Under the pieces are notes generated by a model. The model did not search any database. It was not told the origin of the DNA and was given only the letters and a program-made list of their open reading frames with translations. From an uncultured Pelagibacteraceae bacterium (GTDB lineage: Bacteria > Pseudomonadota > Alphaproteobacteria > Pelagibacterales > Pelagibacteraceae), in the NCBI GenBank assembly GCA_902516395.1, contig CABXYN010000004.1, positions 1-62,785 of the forward strand: DNA of 62,785 bases, given 5' to 3'. The position numbers and the translations under genes are program-made. This document shows, one piece after another, positions 1 through 11,439 of this stretch (positions are counted from its first letter, which is position 1; each line of letters starts with the position of its first letter).

Positions 1-2896
1 TTTTAGAATCTTTAATTAAGTTTGTATTTACAATTTTAAGGATACCCTCAGAATTTGAGACTATTTGAGATTCTTGTTTTACAGATGCTGTTCCACCGAC
101 GTGAAAAGTTCTCATTGTTAGTTGAGTTCCAGGTTCTCCAATTGATTGTGCTGATATCATACCGATCGCCTCACCAACATGAACCATTTTACCTCTAGAC
201 AGGTCTCTTCCATAACACGTCGCGCATACACCTTCTTTAGAGCTACATGTCATAACAGAGTATACTTTCAACAGCTTAACTCCAGCCGCATCTATCTTTT
301 CACATGCGGCTTCATCTATCATAACTTCTTTTTTAATTATAACATCACCTGTTAATGGGTTTTTTACTTCTTGCGCAGTAACTCTTCCAAGAGCACGCTC
401 TGATAGACTTACCATAATGTTTCCACCTTCTAGAACTTCTGTAAGTTCAATAGATCCAGGATTATCACATTTTAATTTTGTTACTGTTAAATCTTGAGCA
501 ACATCACATAATCTTCTTGTTAAGTAGCCTGAACTTGCAGTTTTAAGCGCTGTATCAGCTAAACCTTTTCTGGCTCCGTGTGTTGAATTAAAATACTCTA
601 AAGCAGTTAGACCTTCTTTAAAATTGGATGTAATTGGAGTTTCAATAATTTCACCTGACGGTTTAGCTATCAAACCTCTCATCCCAGCTAGCTGTTTCAT
701 TTGAGCTGCTGAACCTCTTGCTCCACTATCAGCCATCATAAATACTGAATTAATTTTTAACCCATCCTTTGTTACTTCTGTAGCTGAAATTTTTTTCATC
801 ATTTCAGAAGCAACTCTGTCAGTGCATTTAGACCAAGCATCTATTACTTTATTATATTTTTCACCTCGTGTTATTAGGCCCTCTGAATATTGACCTTCAT
901 AGTCAGCAATTAATTTTTTTGTTTCATCTATAAGTTGTTCTTTATTATCTGGAATTAATAGATCATCTTTTCCAAACGAAATTCCAGCTTTGAAAGCATG
1001 TTTAAATCCTAAGTCTTTTAATTTATCACAAAATATTACAGTACTTTTTTGCCCTGAAAATCTAAAAACATGATCAATAACTTCAGAAACAATTTTTTTT
1101 GGTAATAATCTGTCAATTAAAGAAAATTTATTATTCACATTTTTTGGAATTATATTTGATAATAAAAATCTTCCAGCAGTGCTTATGTGCTTTTCAAACT
1201 TGGTGTTACCTTTTTCATCTACTGTTTCAAATCTAGACACTATTCTTGAATGTACTTTAATTTGTCCTGTTTCTAATGCGTGTTCTATTTCACAGGTATT
1301 AACAAAATATCCGTCTACTCTCTCTGTTTGAACTGGAGGTTGAGATAAATAATAAATACCTAAAATCATATCCTGACTGGGAACAATTATAGGCTTACCA
1401 TTAGATGGGCTTAAAATATTATTTGTCGACATCATTAATACCCTTGCTTCTAACTGAGCCTCTAAACTCAATGGTACGTGTACTGCCATTTGATCTCCAT
1501 CAAAATCAGCGTTAAATGCAGCACAAGTTAATGGATGAAGTTCTATTGCATTACCTTCAATTAGTTTTGGTTCAAAAGCTTGAACTCCTAATCTGTGAAG
1601 CGTTGGTGCTCTATTTAATATTACTGGGTGTTCTCTTACGATTAATTCCAGAGCATCCCAAACCTCAGTTCTTTCTTTTTCAACTAACTTTTTTGCTTGC
1701 TTAATTGTAGAGGCTAAACCAAGTTTATTTAAGCGCGCGTACAAGAAAGGTTTGAATAACTCCAAAGCCATTTTTTTTGGTAATCCGCATTCATGTAATT
1801 TTAAATCTGGACCAACAACAATTACTGATCTACCAGAATAATCAACTCTTTTTCCTAAAAGATTTTGTCTAAACCTTCCTTGTTTACCTTTAAGCATTTC
1901 AGCTAAAGATTTAAGTGGTCTTTTGCCAGTTCCAGTTATAACTCTTCCTCTTCTTCCATTGTCAAATAGTGCATCAACAGATTCTTGAAGCATTCTCTTT
2001 TCATTTCTCACAATTATGTCGGGTGCTTTTAGATCTATTAGTCTTTTTAATCTATTATTTCTGTTTATAACTCTTCTGTACAAATCATTTAAGTCAGAAG
2101 TTGCAAAACGACCTCCATCCAAAGGAACTAACGGTCTCAATTCTGGTGGTATAACAGGAACTGTTGTGAGAATCATCCATTCAGGTTTATTTCCTGTTTC
2201 GATAAATGATTCTATTAATTTTAATCTTTTTATAGATCTTTCTTCATTAACCTTTGATTTTGTCTCTTTAATATTTTTAATTAGTAATTCTCTTTCTTCC
2301 TCTAAATTTATTGATTTAAGAATTTCAAGTATCGCTTCTGCGCCTATTCCTGCTGTAAATGCTTCTTCTCCGTAATCATCCTGATATTTGATAAGCTCCT
2401 CCTCACCCAACAATTGGTTTTTCTTCAAGCCTGTTAACCCAGGTTCAATTACAATGAAATTTTCAAAATACAATACTCTCTCAACTTCTTTAAGCTTCAT
2501 ATCTACAACTAATGAAATTCTACTTGGCAAAGATTTTAAAAACCAAATATGAGCTACTGGTGTTGCCAAATTGATATGACCCATTCTTTCTCTTCTTACA
2601 TTTGATTTTGTTACTTCAACTCCACATTTTTCGCAGATAATACCTCTAAACTTCATTCTTTTGTATTTGCCACACAAACATTCATAATCTTTGATTGGTC
2701 CAAAAATTCTTGCACAAAATAGACCATCTTTCTCTGGTCTGAATGTTCTATAATTTATTGTTTCAGGCTTTTTTATTTCTCCAAATGTCCATGATTTAAT
2801 TTTTTCAGGGCTTGCTAAAGTAATTTTAATGCTATTAAAATTTTGTGCTTCTGAAATTTCTGATGATTTAAATAAATCTGATAATTCTTTGCTCAT
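1..2896 (-). CDS. rpoC: RNA polymerase subunit beta' (partial, C-terminus outside window)
   Basis: Catalytic beta' subunit of RNA polymerase. It starts with ATG at 2896, three bases after the rpoB stop, and stays open to the window edge, so about 965 N-terminal residues are present. Near the N-terminus the zinc-binding segment [20 protein letters not shown] is encoded (about 2610-2690). The invariant active-site NADFDGDQM motif, which binds the catalytic magnesium, is encoded around 1489-1514. Nothing looks broken. It is the last visible gene of the rplKAJL-rpoBC operon. The start is fixed by the conserved MSKELSDLF opening and tight coupling to rpoB. Confidence 0.97.
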   Translation of the reverse strand, partial: MSKELSDLFKSSEISEAQNFNSIKITLASPEKIKSWTFGEIKKPETINYRTFRPEKDGLFCARIFGPIKDYECLCGKYKRMKFRGIICEKCGVEVTKSNVRRERMGHINLATPVAHIWFLKSLPSRISLVVDMKLKEVERVLYFENFIVIEPGLTGLKKNQLLGEEELIKYQDDYGEEAFTAGIGAEAILEILKSINLEEERELLIKNIKETKSKVNEERSIKRLKLIESFIETGNKPEWMILTTVPVIPPELRPLVPLDGGRFATSDLNDLYRRVINRNNRLKRLIDLKAPDIIVRNEKRMLQESVDALFDNGRRGRVITGTGKRPLKSLAEMLKGKQGRFRQNLLGKRVDYSGRSVIVVGPDLKLHECGLPKKMALELFKPFLYARLNKLGLASTIKQAKKLVEKERTEVWDALELIVREHPVILNRAPTLHRLGVQAFEPKLIEGNAIELHPLTCAAFNADFDGDQMAVHVPLSLEAQLEARVLMMSTNNILSPSNGKPIIVPSQDMILGIYYLSQPPVQTERVDGYFVNTCEIEHALETGQIKVHSRIVSRFETVDEKGNTKFEKHISTAGRFLLSNIIPKNVNNKFSLIDRLLPKKIVSEVIDHVFRFSGQKSTVIFCDKLKDLGFKHAFKAGISFGKDDLLIPDNKEQLIDETKKLIADYEGQYSEGLITRGEKYNKVIDAWSKCTDRVASEMMKKISATEVTKDGLKINSVFMMADSGARGSAAQMKQLAGMRGLIAKPSGEIIETPITSNFKEGLTALEYFNSTHGARKGLADTALKTASSGYLTRRLCDVAQDLTVTKLKCDNPGSIELTEVLEGGNIMVSLSERALGRVTAQEVKNPLTGDVIIKKEVMIDEAACEKIDAAGVKLLKVYSVMTCSSKEGVCATCYGRDLSRGKMVHVGEAIGMISAQSIGEPGTQLTMRTFHVGGTASVKQESQIVSNSEGILKIVNTNLIKDSK

Positions 2897-2899
2897 ATA

Positions 2900-5800
2900 C
2901 TAATTTAACTCCACATTTAATGCTAAAGACTTAATTTCTTTTACCAGTACGTTAAATGACTCGGGTATACCGGACTCAAAGTTTTCTTCGCCTTTTACGA
3001 TTGTTTCATAGACTTTTACTCTACCGGCAACATCATCTGATTTGACTGTTAATATTTCTTGCAATGTATAAGAAGCACCATATGCTTCAAGAGCCCATAC
3101 CTCCATTTCTCCAAACCTTTGACCACCCAGCTGCGCCTTACCACCAAGTGGTTGCTGCGTAACTAAACTATATGGACCTGTCGATCTTGCATGTATTTTA
3201 TCTTCTACTAGGTGATGCAATTTAAGCATATAAATAATTCCAACTGTAACTGGTCTATCAAATTTTTCACCAGTTCTTCCATCCCATAAAGTTGTTTGAC
3301 CTGATTTAGGTAAATTTGCTAATTCTAACATTTCAGTCACATCTCTTTCTTTGGCTCCATCAAATACAGGAGTTGAAATTGGTACTCCATTTTGAATATT
3401 CTGACAAAGATCTTTAAATTCAGTATTTGTTAAATTGTCAATATTTTCTTTATAAACTTCATTTCCATAGACTGATTTTAAAAATTTTGAAATTTTTTCC
3501 TCTTTTTCAACTTCTTTCTGATTTTTATTAATTAAATCAGTTAATTGTTCACCAAGTTCTTTGCATGACCATCCTAAATGAGTTTCTAAAATTTGACCTA
3601 CATTCATCCTACTTGGTACACCGAGTGGATTTAAAACTATGTCGACTGGCTTTCCATTTTCTCTATAAGGCATGTCTTCTACAGGTACTATCTTACTCAC
3701 AACACCTTTGTTTCCATGTCTTCCTGACATCTTATCTCCAGGTCTTAATCTTCTTTTTATCGCTACAAATACTTTAACCATCTTCATAACACTAGGTAAT
3801 AGATCATCTCCTTGTCTAATTTTTATGACTTTATCTTCAAATCTATCTTGTATATCTTTTTTTGCATTTTCATACTGTGCTCTTAATTGACTTAAAGTAT
3901 CAGCATTTTTTTCATCAATTATTGAGATTTTAAACAAATCTGAAACTAATAAATTAAAAATAATTTCCTCATTTAAAATAGTTCCTATATCGTAATTTTT
4001 AATTTTTTTTGACAACTTCGTATTTGTTAAAATTGAAACCGCCCTTTGCTTAATGCTTCTCTCTAAGATTTCTTCTTCAACATTCTTGTCTTGTTGCACA
4101 CTTTCAATTTCTGCTCTTTCGATTGTTATAGATCTTTCATCTTTTTCAATTCCATGTCTATTGAAAACTCTTACATCAACTACTGTTCCACCACTACCAC
4201 TTGGCATTTTGAGCGAGGTATCAGTAACATCAATAGCTTTTTCTCCAAAAATTGATCTTAAAAGTTTTTCTTCAGGGCCTGATGCAGAATCTCCTTTAGG
4301 TGTAACTTTACCAACTAATATGTCACCAGGCTTCACTTCAGCTCCAATATACACAATGCCAGATTCGTCAAGATTTTTGAGAGCCTCTTCGTTTATGTTT
4401 GGAATATCCCTAGTTATATCTTCTTCCCCTAATTTAGTGTCTCTCGCCATAACTTCATATTCTTCTATGTGAATTGAAGTAAATACATCATCTGTTACAC
4501 ATCTCTCAGAAATTAAAATTGAATCCTCAAAATTGTAACCTTGCCAGGGCATAAAAGCTACTGTAACATTTTTTCCTAAAGCTAGCTCCCCTGTTTTTGT
4601 AGACGGACCATCAGCAATAATATCTCCAGACTTTACTTTATCGCCTACTCTTACTAATGGTTTTTGATTAATACATGTATTTTGATTAGATCTTTTAAAT
4701 TTTTGAAGATTGTAGATATCTACTCCAGATTGTGAATAATCCTTTTCATTTGATGCTTTAATTACAACTCTTTTTCCATCAATTTTATCAACTATTCCAT
4801 CTCTTTTTGCCACTATTGTAACTCCCGAGTCTAGAGCTACATCACTTTCTATACCAGTCCCAACTAAAGGTGCCTCAGGTTTTAAAAGTGGTACAGCTTG
4901 TCTCATCATATTCGATCCCATTAAAGCTCTATTGGCATCATCGTTTTCTAAAAATGGTATAAGTGATGCTGCAACAGAAACTAGTTGTTTAGGTGATACG
5001 TCTATATAGTCAATATTTTCTGGTTTAGATAAAATAAAATCTAGATTAGCTCTACTTGAAACTAATTCTTCCACAAATTTTCCATTTTTATCAATCACTG
5101 AATTAGCTTGTGCTATTGTGAATTTTGTTTCCTGCATTGCAGACAAATATTCAATTTTATCTTGTACAACCCCATTCTCAACTTTCTTATAAGGACTCTC
5201 AATAAAACCATATTTATTTATTTTTGAATATGTTGAAAGACTATTTATAAGACCTATGTTTGGCCCCTCGGGGGTTTCGATTGGACAGATTCTTCCATAG
5301 TGTGTAGGGTGTACATCGCGAACTTCAAATCCTGCACGTTCTCTAGTCAACCCTCCTGGTCCTAACGCTGACACTCTCCTTTTGTGGGTAATTTCAGATA
5401 ACGGGTTTGTTTGATCCATAAATTGCGATAATTGAGAAGTGGCAAAAAAATCTTTTAAAGAAATTGTTAGGGGTTTTGCATTTATCAAATCTTGTGGCAT
5501 TGCTGACTCAACATCTAAAGTAGTCATTTTTTCTTTTATAGCTCTTTCCATTCTATAAACACCTATTCTAGCCTGATTTTCAACTAACTCCCCCACAGAT
5601 CTTACTCTTCTGTTGCCTAAATGATCTATATCATCAACTTCATCTTTACCATCTCTTAGGTCTAACATTTTTTTTATTATTGATAAAATATCATCATTTC
5701 TTAAAATTGTTATTTTATCAGAACAATTAAGATCTAATCTGGAATTCATTTTCACTCTACCAACATCAGACAGATCGTATCTCTCTGAGCTAAAAAATAA

Positions 5801-6982
5801 ATTGTTAAAAATTTGAGTGGCAATTTCTATTGTGGGAGGTTCCCCAGGTCTTAAAATTTTATAAATCTCTGTTATTGCGTCATTCTTATTATCATTTTTA
5901 TCATTTAAAATTGTTTGAAGCAGATAAGGACCTTTGGATATTGAATTTGTTTTGGAAACACTGAATGTCTTAATTTTTTGATCTAATATCTTTTGAATAA
6001 TAGTTTCATTTAATTCTGTACCAATTTTATATGTATCTTCCTCGATTGTAATATCTTGATGTAAAAATTTACCATATAGAACATTGTTTGATACCAGTAT
6101 TTCTTTTAATCCCTCATTTTCTAATTTTTTAGCTGTTAGAAAATTAATTTGCTCCCCAACTTTTATTAAAGTTTTTTTACTTTTTGCATCTATAATTTCC
6201 TCTGCAAAATTTTTTGCTTTGAAGTTTTCAGGGTCAAATTTTACTTTCCATTTTTTGGTACTTTCGTCATAAGTGTAAATCTCTTTATCATAAAATTCAT
6301 TTACTATGTCAGATTTTGAATAACCTAGAGCTTGTAGTAAAGTTGATACAAAAATTTTTTTCTTTCTATCAATTCTGAAGTATAAAAAATCTTTAACATC
6401 AAATTCAAAATCCAACCAAGAACCTCTATTGGGTATAACTCGACAATTAAATAATAACTTTCCACTTGCATGAGATTTTCCTTTGTCATGGTCAAAAAAG
6501 ACACCTGGACTTCTGTGCATTTGATTTACAACTACTCTTTGAACACCATTTGTAATAAAAGTACCACTATGCGTCATCATAGGAACTTCTCCCATATAAA
6601 CTTCTTGCTCTTTGGCAGATAAAATATCTTTAGTATTATTTTCTTGATCAATTTCGTAAACAACAAGTCTTAAGGTGCATTTAAGAGCAGCAGAATAAGT
6701 TAAACCTCTAGTTATACATTCATCTACATCAAATTTTGGTTTTTCTAGTCTATAAGATACGTATTCAAGTGTTGCTTTATCATTTAAATCTTCTATTGGA
6801 AAAATACTTTTGAAAACTCTATGAAATCCTTTCACTAAGTGCTGTTCTACATCTCCTTTGAAGTCAGTTAGTTCTTTATATGAATTTTTTTGAACCTCAA
6901 TTAGATTAGGTATAGATAAACTTTCTTTTAATTTTCCAAAACTTTTTCTGATATTTTTTTTTTCTGTAAAAGATAATTCCAT
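2900..6982 (-). CDS. rpoB: RNA polymerase subunit beta
   Basis: The 1360-residue beta subunit is full length for an alphaproteobacterium. Hallmarks include the rifampicin-region segment [20 protein letters not shown] followed by [13 protein letters not shown], the fork-loop motif [20 protein letters not shown], and the C-terminal [19 protein letters not shown] stretch (here [15 protein letters not shown]). It ends three bases before rpoC. The ATG at 6982 lies inside a short palindrome and 58 bases after rplL, where a strong hairpin is encoded (listed separately), so its translation or processing may be tuned there. Identity is certain. Confidence 0.99.
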   Translation of the reverse strand: MELSFTEKKNIRKSFGKLKESLSIPNLIEVQKNSYKELTDFKGDVEQHLVKGFHRVFKSIFPIEDLNDKATLEYVSYRLEKPKFDVDECITRGLTYSAALKCTLRLVVYEIDQENNTKDILSAKEQEVYMGEVPMMTHSGTFITNGVQRVVVNQMHRSPGVFFDHDKGKSHASGKLLFNCRVIPNRGSWLDFEFDVKDFLYFRIDRKKKIFVSTLLQALGYSKSDIVNEFYDKEIYTYDESTKKWKVKFDPENFKAKNFAEEIIDAKSKKTLIKVGEQINFLTAKKLENEGLKEILVSNNVLYGKFLHQDITIEEDTYKIGTELNETIIQKILDQKIKTFSVSKTNSISKGPYLLQTILNDKNDNKNDAITEIYKILRPGEPPTIEIATQIFNNLFFSSERYDLSDVGRVKMNSRLDLNCSDKITILRNDDILSIIKKMLDLRDGKDEVDDIDHLGNRRVRSVGELVENQARIGVYRMERAIKEKMTTLDVESAMPQDLINAKPLTISLKDFFATSQLSQFMDQTNPLSEITHKRRVSALGPGGLTRERAGFEVRDVHPTHYGRICPIETPEGPNIGLINSLSTYSKINKYGFIESPYKKVENGVVQDKIEYLSAMQETKFTIAQANSVIDKNGKFVEELVSSRANLDFILSKPENIDYIDVSPKQLVSVAASLIPFLENDDANRALMGSNMMRQAVPLLKPEAPLVGTGIESDVALDSGVTIVAKRDGIVDKIDGKRVVIKASNEKDYSQSGVDIYNLQKFKRSNQNTCINQKPLVRVGDKVKSGDIIADGPSTKTGELALGKNVTVAFMPWQGYNFEDSILISERCVTDDVFTSIHIEEYEVMARDTKLGEEDITRDIPNINEEALKNLDESGIVYIGAEVKPGDILVGKVTPKGDSASGPEEKLLRSIFGEKAIDVTDTSLKMPSGSGGTVVDVRVFNRHGIEKDERSITIERAEIESVQQDKNVEEEILERSIKQRAVSILTNTKLSKKIKNYDIGTILNEEIIFNLLVSDLFKISIIDEKNADTLSQLRAQYENAKKDIQDRFEDKVIKIRQGDDLLPSVMKMVKVFVAIKRRLRPGDKMSGRHGNKGVVSKIVPVEDMPYRENGKPVDIVLNPLGVPSRMNVGQILETHLGWSCKELGEQLTDLINKNQKEVEKEEKISKFLKSVYGNEVYKENIDNLTNTEFKDLCQNIQNGVPISTPVFDGAKERDVTEMLELANLPKSGQTTLWDGRTGEKFDRPVTVGIIYMLKLHHLVEDKIHARSTGPYSLVTQQPLGGKAQLGGQRFGEMEVWALEAYGASYTLQEILTVKSDDVAGRVKVYETIVKGEENFESGIPESFNVLVKEIKSLALNVELN

Positions 6983-7019
6983 AAATATGGTTTACTGAAT
7001 GTATAAACAATTCAGTAAA
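6979..7019 (-). promoter_or_regulatory. Intercistronic hairpin between rplL and rpoB
   Basis: A perfect 10-bp inverted repeat (TTTACTGAAT at 6991-7000 and ATTCAGTAAA at 7010-7019, nine-base loop) fills the rplL-rpoB gap. It is followed on the transcribed strand by a palindrome, CCATATTTATGG (6979-6990), that contains the rpoB start codon. No U-run follows, so it is not a classic terminator. In E. coli the equivalent gap holds an attenuator and an RNase III site that set ribosomal protein:polymerase ratios. A similar role here is inferred from position. Confidence 0.5.
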
Positions 7020-7040
7020 TAGTTTCTTTCTATTAGTTAA

Positions 7041-7412
7041 TTACTTTAGTTCTACAGTTGCGCCTGCTGCTTCTAGCTTAGCTTTTATTTCTTCTGCATC
7101 TTTTTTATTTACACCTGATTTCACTTCTTTAGGTGCAGCTTCTACTAAATCTTTTGCTTCTTTCAATCCTAACTCTGTTACAGCCCTAACTTCTTTAATA
7201 ACATTAATTTTTTTATCTCCAGCTGCTGTTAACATGATAGTAAACTCATCCTTTTCCTCTGTTGGAGCATCTCCACCAGATACTGCAGGTGCTGCAGCAA
7301 CTGCAGCAGCAGCTGTTACCCCCCATTTTTCTTCTAATTGTTTTGAAAGCTCTGCCGCTTCAACGACAGTTAAGCTTGATAAATCTTCTATAATTTTATT
7401 TAAGTCAGCCAT
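7041..7412 (-). CDS. rplL: 50S ribosomal protein L7/L12
   Basis: The 123-residue stalk protein L7/L12 recruits translation factors as dimers bound to L10. The N-terminal dimerisation helices are followed by the usual Ala/Val-rich hinge ([14 protein letters not shown], about residues 34-47). The conserved C-terminal domain contains [25 protein letters not shown] and ends GATVELK. Length is typical. It follows rplJ by 22 bases and is separated from rpoB by a hairpin-bearing spacer. Confidence 0.99.
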   Translation of the reverse strand: MADLNKIIEDLSSLTVVEAAELSKQLEEKWGVTAAAAVAAAPAVSGGDAPTEEKDEFTIMLTAAGDKKINVIKEVRAVTELGLKEAKDLVEAAPKEVKSGVNKKDAEEIKAKLEAAGATVELK

Positions 7413-7434
7413 AATAATTTTAATTTGTTCCTAG

Positions 7435-7944
7435 TTATTTTTTTGATTTTTCGAGCGCTAAAATAGCGATTTTTGAAGCCGGTGCAAGTAAAATACTTGC
7501 GATCTTTTGTGCTGGAGACCTAAGAATACCTACTATTTTAGCTCTAGCCTCCTCTAATGATGGCAAAGTCGCTACATTTTTTACTCCAACAACATCTAAA
7601 ATATCATGCCCCATAATTCCACCCAATATTTTTAAATTTTCATTTTCATTTGAAAATTTTGTCAAAATTTTAGCTGATGTTATTGCATCTTCAGAAAGAG
7701 CAACAGCTGTTGGTCCTGAGAATAAATCAGAAAGATCCTTACACTTTGTTTTTTCTAGGGCTAATTTTGTGATTCTATTATTTGTTATTTTAAATTTTAT
7801 ACCATGTTCTCTCATTCTTTTTCTTAGATCATCCAACTGAGTAACATTCAATCCTTGATAGTGAGCAACTATAACTGCCTCAGATTTATCAAATTGAGTT
7901 GTCATTTCTTCAATGTACAATTTTTTTTGTTTTTTATTCATCAT
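7435..7944 (-). CDS. rplJ: 50S ribosomal protein L10
   Basis: The 169-residue L10 is the stalk base that binds 23S rRNA and the L7/L12 dimers. The N-terminal domain shows the family pattern (VIVAHYQGLNVTQLDDLRKRMRE, then KITNNRITKLAL) and DLFSGPTAVALS. A C-terminal helix supplies L7/L12 binding. The gene begins two bases after rplA ends, leaving no untranslated leader for the L10-L12 autoregulatory structure known in E. coli. The start may be either of two adjacent Met codons. Confidence 0.98.
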   Translation of the reverse strand: MMNKKQKKLYIEEMTTQFDKSEAVIVAHYQGLNVTQLDDLRKRMREHGIKFKITNNRITKLALEKTKCKDLSDLFSGPTAVALSEDAITSAKILTKFSNENENLKILGGIMGHDILDVVGVKNVATLPSLEEARAKIVGILRSPAQKIASILLAPASKIAILALEKSKK

Positions 7945-7946
7945 AA

Positions 7947-8636
7947 TTATAAACTCTTATCCATTTTAATTTTATAAGACACACCCATACTAGATGTAAT
8001 AAAAACTTGTTTAACAAGATCACCTTTAATTGTTAAATTAGATTTTTCTTTTTCTAGTGATTCTATTACAGCATTATAATTTTTAATTAATTTTTCATCT
8101 TCAAATGATTTTTTTCCAATGCTTAAACCAATATTTCCATCTTTATCATTCCTTATTTCAACCTGGCCTGCCTTTGCTTCATTAACAGCTTTTGCTATAT
8201 CGTTGGTGACAGTCCCTAGTTTTGGATTTGGCATTAACCCTTTTGGGCCCAATACTTTGCCAAGCTTTGAAAGTTTAATCATCATTGAAGGTGTACATAT
8301 TAATTTTTCAAAATTTAAATCTCCATTTTTAATTTTCTCAATTAATTCATCACCACCAACTATATCTGCATTTACATTTTTAGCTTCCTCATATTTGGTA
8401 TCTTCACAAACAACTGCTACTTTCACTGACTTACCTGTACCTCCAGGCATATTTACAACTGTTCTTAGATTTATTTCACTTTTTTTTTGTTTATTATTAA
8501 TTCTAAAACTTAAATCAATAGACTCATCAAACTTAGTTGTACAATTTGTCTTAATTTGACTTAAAATATTATTCAAAGAAACTGATTGCATTTCTTTTGT
8601 ATTTATAGGAAGTTTTTTGTATCTTTTTGATTTCAT
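7947..8636 (-). CDS. rplA: 50S ribosomal protein L1
   Basis: The 229-residue L1 protein forms the mobile L1 stalk at the ribosomal E site. The signature GKVLGPKGLMPNPKLGTVT is present in the middle, preceded by the NMPGGTGK region and followed by the GQVEIRNDKDGNI strand. The start overlaps the rplK stop by one base (TAATG), so translation is probably coupled. Length is normal for the family. Confidence 0.98.
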   Translation of the reverse strand: MKSKRYKKLPINTKEMQSVSLNNILSQIKTNCTTKFDESIDLSFRINNKQKKSEINLRTVVNMPGGTGKSVKVAVVCEDTKYEEAKNVNADIVGGDELIEKIKNGDLNFEKLICTPSMMIKLSKLGKVLGPKGLMPNPKLGTVTNDIAKAVNEAKAGQVEIRNDKDGNIGLSIGKKSFEDEKLIKNYNAVIESLEKEKSNLTIKGDLVKQVFITSSMGVSYKIKMDKSL

Positions 8637-9064
8637 TAATCCTTTACCTCTATACCCATTGATCTAGCAGATCCTGCGATTATTTTTACTGCTTCATCTA
8701 AATCATGAGCATTCAAATCATCCATTTTTTTTTCTGCTATTTCTTTAAGTTTTTGTTTAGAAATAGAGCCTATTATATTTCTACCTGGTTCTTTTGAACC
8801 ACTTTTAAGTTTCATTGTCTCTTTTATAAAATGTGATGCAGGTGGTGATTTTATTACAAAATCAAATTTTTTATCTTTATAAACGGTAATTATTACTGGA
8901 ACAGGTTTTCCGGCAAATGACTTTGTTTTATCATTAAAAGCTTTGCAGAATTCCATAATATTAATTCCCCTTTGACCTAATGCAGGTCCTACCGGAGGAG
9001 CAGGGTTTGCTTGACCACCTTTAATTTGTAATTTTACATATCCACTAATTTCTTTTTTTGCCAT
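8636..9064 (-). CDS. rplK: 50S ribosomal protein L11
   Basis: The 142-residue L11 protein binds the GTPase-associated region of 23S rRNA and is needed for RelA signalling. The N-terminal [19 protein letters not shown] motif and the C-terminal [10 protein letters not shown] motif are diagnostic. It overlaps the last base of nusG (TAATG), so there is no separate leader where an L1 operator could sit. Confidence 0.99.
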   Translation of the reverse strand: MAKKEISGYVKLQIKGGQANPAPPVGPALGQRGINIMEFCKAFNDKTKSFAGKPVPVIITVYKDKKFDFVIKSPPASHFIKETMKLKSGSKEPGRNIIGSISKQKLKEIAEKKMDDLNAHDLDEAVKIIAGSARSMGIEVKD

Positions 9065-9597
9065 TAACTTACCTTTTCTACTTGATTATATTCGAGGTCG
9101 ACTGGTGTTGGACGTCCAAATATTAATACAGAAACTTTTAATCGTAATTTATCCTCGTCAATTTCTTCAACCATTCCATTAAATGATGCAAAAGGTCCAT
9201 CTATAACTTGAACTTTTTCACCAACGCTATACTCAACACCTGATTTAGGTTGTGCAACACCATCCTTAATCTGACCTAAAATTTTTTCAATTTCTTTATC
9301 GGATACTGGTATTGGTGTTCCTTGCGATCCAAGAAAACCACTTACCTTTTTTAGATTTTTAATCATGTGATACAAATTATTATCCATTTCACTTTTTATA
9401 AGAACGTATCCCGGGAAGTATTTTTTTTTCCTTTGAACCCTTTTTCCTCTTTTAACTTCTGTAATGTCATGGGTTGGAACAATGATTTCCTCAATTTTTT
9501 CAGATATTTTTGCTTTTTCAGCTTCTTCTTTAATTAATTGAGCAACTTTATTTTCAAAACTTGAATGAGATTGAACTATATACCAATTTTTCATCAT
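9064..9597 (-). CDS. nusG: Transcription termination/antitermination protein NusG
   Basis: The 177-residue NusG links RNA polymerase to Rho or to the ribosome. The NGN domain opens with [12 protein letters not shown] and contains the conserved [11 protein letters not shown] segment. The C-terminal KOW domain is seen at [20 protein letters not shown]. The start ATG overlaps the secE stop (ATGA). Of two adjacent Met codons either may be used. The secE-nusG-rplKAJL-rpoBC order is the standard bacterial one. Confidence 0.98.
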   Translation of the reverse strand: MMKNWYIVQSHSSFENKVAQLIKEEAEKAKISEKIEEIIVPTHDITEVKRGKRVQRKKKYFPGYVLIKSEMDNNLYHMIKNLKKVSGFLGSQGTPIPVSDKEIEKILGQIKDGVAQPKSGVEYSVGEKVQVIDGPFASFNGMVEEIDEDKLRLKVSVLIFGRPTPVDLEYNQVEKVS

Positions 9598-9785
9598 ATG
9601 CTTATCTTAAGAATTATGTCGAGTAAAAACTTTAAAATTTGATCTAATAATAAAAAAAACAGAGATGCAAGAACAGCCATGGCAAACACCATAAGTGCAC
9701 CCTGAACTGTTTCTTTCGCAGTTGGCCAAGTAACTTTGAATGCCTCCTGCTTTACATCCTGTATAAATTTTAAAGGATTTTTCAT
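9594..9785 (-). CDS. secE: Preprotein translocase subunit SecE
   Basis: A 63-residue, single-transmembrane SecE clamps SecY in the Sec translocon. The cytoplasmic amphipathic helix reads FIQDVKQEAFKVTWPTAKE, with the conserved VTWP motif, followed by one hydrophobic segment near the C-terminus. The longer open frame would begin inside the tRNA-Trp gene, so the ATG at 9785 (MKNPLKF) is chosen. That start matches the short alphaproteobacterial SecE form. Confidence 0.95.
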   Translation of the reverse strand: MKNPLKFIQDVKQEAFKVTWPTAKETVQGALMVFAMAVLASLFFLLLDQILKFLLDIILKISI

Positions 9786-9800
9786 AATTTCAAACTTTGT

Positions 9801-9876
9801 TGGCAGGAGCGAAGGGAATCGAACCCCCAACCTCCGGTTTTGGAGACCGGCGCTCTACCAATTGAGCTACACTCCT
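9801..9876 (-). tRNA. tRNA-Trp (CCA)
   Basis: The minus strand folds as a cloverleaf with acceptor AGGAGTG/CGCTCCT. Anticodon loop CTCCAAA lies between CCGGT and ACCGG, giving anticodon CCA. The T-loop reads GTTCGATTC, and an encoded 3' GCCA is present. It lies between tuf and secE, a common arrangement in alphaproteobacteria. Confidence 0.97.
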
Positions 9877-9883
9877 ATTGAGT

Positions 9884-11074
9884 TTACTCTATAATCTTAG
9901 TTACTACTCCAGCTCCTACTGTTCTACCACCTTCTCTAATGGCAAAATTTAGTTTTTCGTCCATTGCTATCGGTGTTATTAATTTTACTGTAAATTTAGC
10001 ATCATCACCTGGCATTACCATTTCTGTGCCTGATGGCAATTCAACTTCCCCTGTTACATCTGTTGTTCTAAAATAGAATTGAGGTCTGTATTTAGTAAAG
10101 AAAGGAGTGTGTCTACCACCTTCTTCTTTCTTTAATACATAAGCTTGTGCCTCAAATTTAGTGTGTGGTTTAATAGATCCTGGTTTGCAAAGTACTTGTC
10201 CTCTCTCTACATCAGTTCTTTCAACACCCCTTAAAAGAGCACCAATATTATCGCCTGCCTCACCTGAATCTAGAAGTTTCCTAAACATTTCTACACCAGT
10301 GCAAACTGATTTTTTAGTTTCTCTAATTCCAACTATTTCAATTTCTTCACCAGTTTTAATTACTCCAGACTCTACTCTACCTGTTACAACAGTTCCTCTA
10401 CCAGAAATTGAAAATACATCCTCAACAGGCATTAAAAAATCTTTATCTTTTGGTCTATCAGGTTGTGGAATAAATTCGTCAACAGCTTTCATTAATTCCA
10501 TTATTGAATTTTTTCCAATTTCGTCATCTTTGCCCTCAACTGCTGCTAAAGCTGAACCTTTGACAATAGGAGTTTTGTCGCCTGGGAATTTGTAAGATGT
10601 CAACAAATCTTTAATTTCTTCCTCAACTAAGTCTATCATCTCTTTGTCATCAACTTGATCTACTTTATTTAAATAAACAACAATTGCAGGCACACCTACT
10701 TGACGAGCAAGAAGAATGTGCTCTCTTGTTTGTGGCATTGGACCATCTGCAGCATTCACAACTAAAATTGCACCATCCATTTGTGCAGCTCCAGTGATCA
10801 TATTTTTTACATAGTCAGCGTGACCTGGGCAATCTACGTGTGCGTAATGTCTGTTTGCGGTTTCATATTCTACATGCGCTGTTGAGATTGTTATACCTCT
10901 CTCTTTTTCCTCTGGAGCTTTATCAATTTGGTCATATGCGGTAAATTGTGCACCACCAGATTCTGCTAAAACTTTTGTTATCGCAGCAGTTAATGTTGTT
11001 TTACCATGGTCAACATGACCAATAGTTCCAATATTACAGTGCGGTTTATTTCTTACAAACTTTTCTTTTGACAT
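9884..11074 (-). CDS. tuf: Elongation factor Tu
   Basis: The 396-residue GTPase delivers aminoacyl-tRNA to the ribosome. G1 is GHVDHGKTT, the switch II segment is [21 protein letters not shown]4 is NKVD (in [11 protein letters not shown]), and domains 2 and 3 are complete, ending VVTKIIE. Only one tuf is present in this window. It sits between tRNA-Gly and tRNA-Trp on the same strand, consistent with a mixed tRNA/tuf/sec transcript. Confidence 0.99.
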   Translation of the reverse strand: MSKEKFVRNKPHCNIGTIGHVDHGKTTLTAAITKVLAESGGAQFTAYDQIDKAPEEKERGITISTAHVEYETANRHYAHVDCPGHADYVKNMITGAAQMDGAILVVNAADGPMPQTREHILLARQVGVPAIVVYLNKVDQVDDKEMIDLVEEEIKDLLTSYKFPGDKTPIVKGSALAAVEGKDDEIGKNSIMELMKAVDEFIPQPDRPKDKDFLMPVEDVFSISGRGTVVTGRVESGVIKTGEEIEIVGIRETKKSVCTGVEMFRKLLDSGEAGDNIGALLRGVERTDVERGQVLCKPGSIKPHTKFEAQAYVLKKEEGGRHTPFFTKYRPQFYFRTTDVTGEVELPSGTEMVMPGDDAKFTVKLITPIAMDEKLNFAIREGGRTVGAGVVTKIIE

Positions 11075-11107
11075 TACTTTTTTACCTCTTTTTTTTTTTT
11101 TAATTTT

Positions 11108-11181
11108 TGGAGCGGGTAAAGGGAATCGAACCCTTACATCCAGCTTGGAAGGCTAGCGTTCTACCATTGAACTACACCCGC
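11108..11181 (-). tRNA. tRNA-Gly (TCC)
   Basis: The minus-strand cloverleaf has acceptor GCGGGTG/TACCCGC and anticodon loop CTTCCAA, giving anticodon TCC. The T-loop reads GGTTCGATTCC, and the 3' CCA is encoded (11108-11110). It lies 33 bases upstream of tuf. Confidence 0.96.
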
Positions 11182-11222
11182 ATCACCCAAGTACACTCCT
11201 AATTATTTAAATATTTATTGAA

Positions 11223-11308
<86 letters not shown>

Positions 11309-11361
11309 CTAATAGCAGAGGAAGCGTCCCCTTGTTCTATAAAGCTTTAAACAACATGCGT

Positions 11362-11389
11362 TTTATATATTTTTATTGTACAAATGCAA
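11362..11389 (-). promoter_or_regulatory. Candidate sigma-70 promoter for the tRNA-Tyr/tuf operon
   Basis: On the minus strand TTGCAT (11384-11389) is followed after 16 bases by TATAAA (11362-11367), about 50 bases upstream of tRNA-Tyr. Spacing and sequence fit a housekeeping promoter. In such AT-rich DNA chance matches are common, so position is the main support. Confidence 0.4.
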
Positions 11390-11439
11390 TACGTGAATTT
11401 GTTAAAAAATAGTATAAAAAGCCTATAAATTCATAAAAT

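Noticed and set aside
2016..2375. Open frames opposite rpoC and rpoB
   Set aside because: They lie antisense to strongly conserved polymerase genes and have no independent start signal or family resemblance.
9786..9830. Longer N-terminus for SecE
   Set aside because: It would run into the tRNA-Trp gene; the MKNPLKF start gives the usual SecE length.
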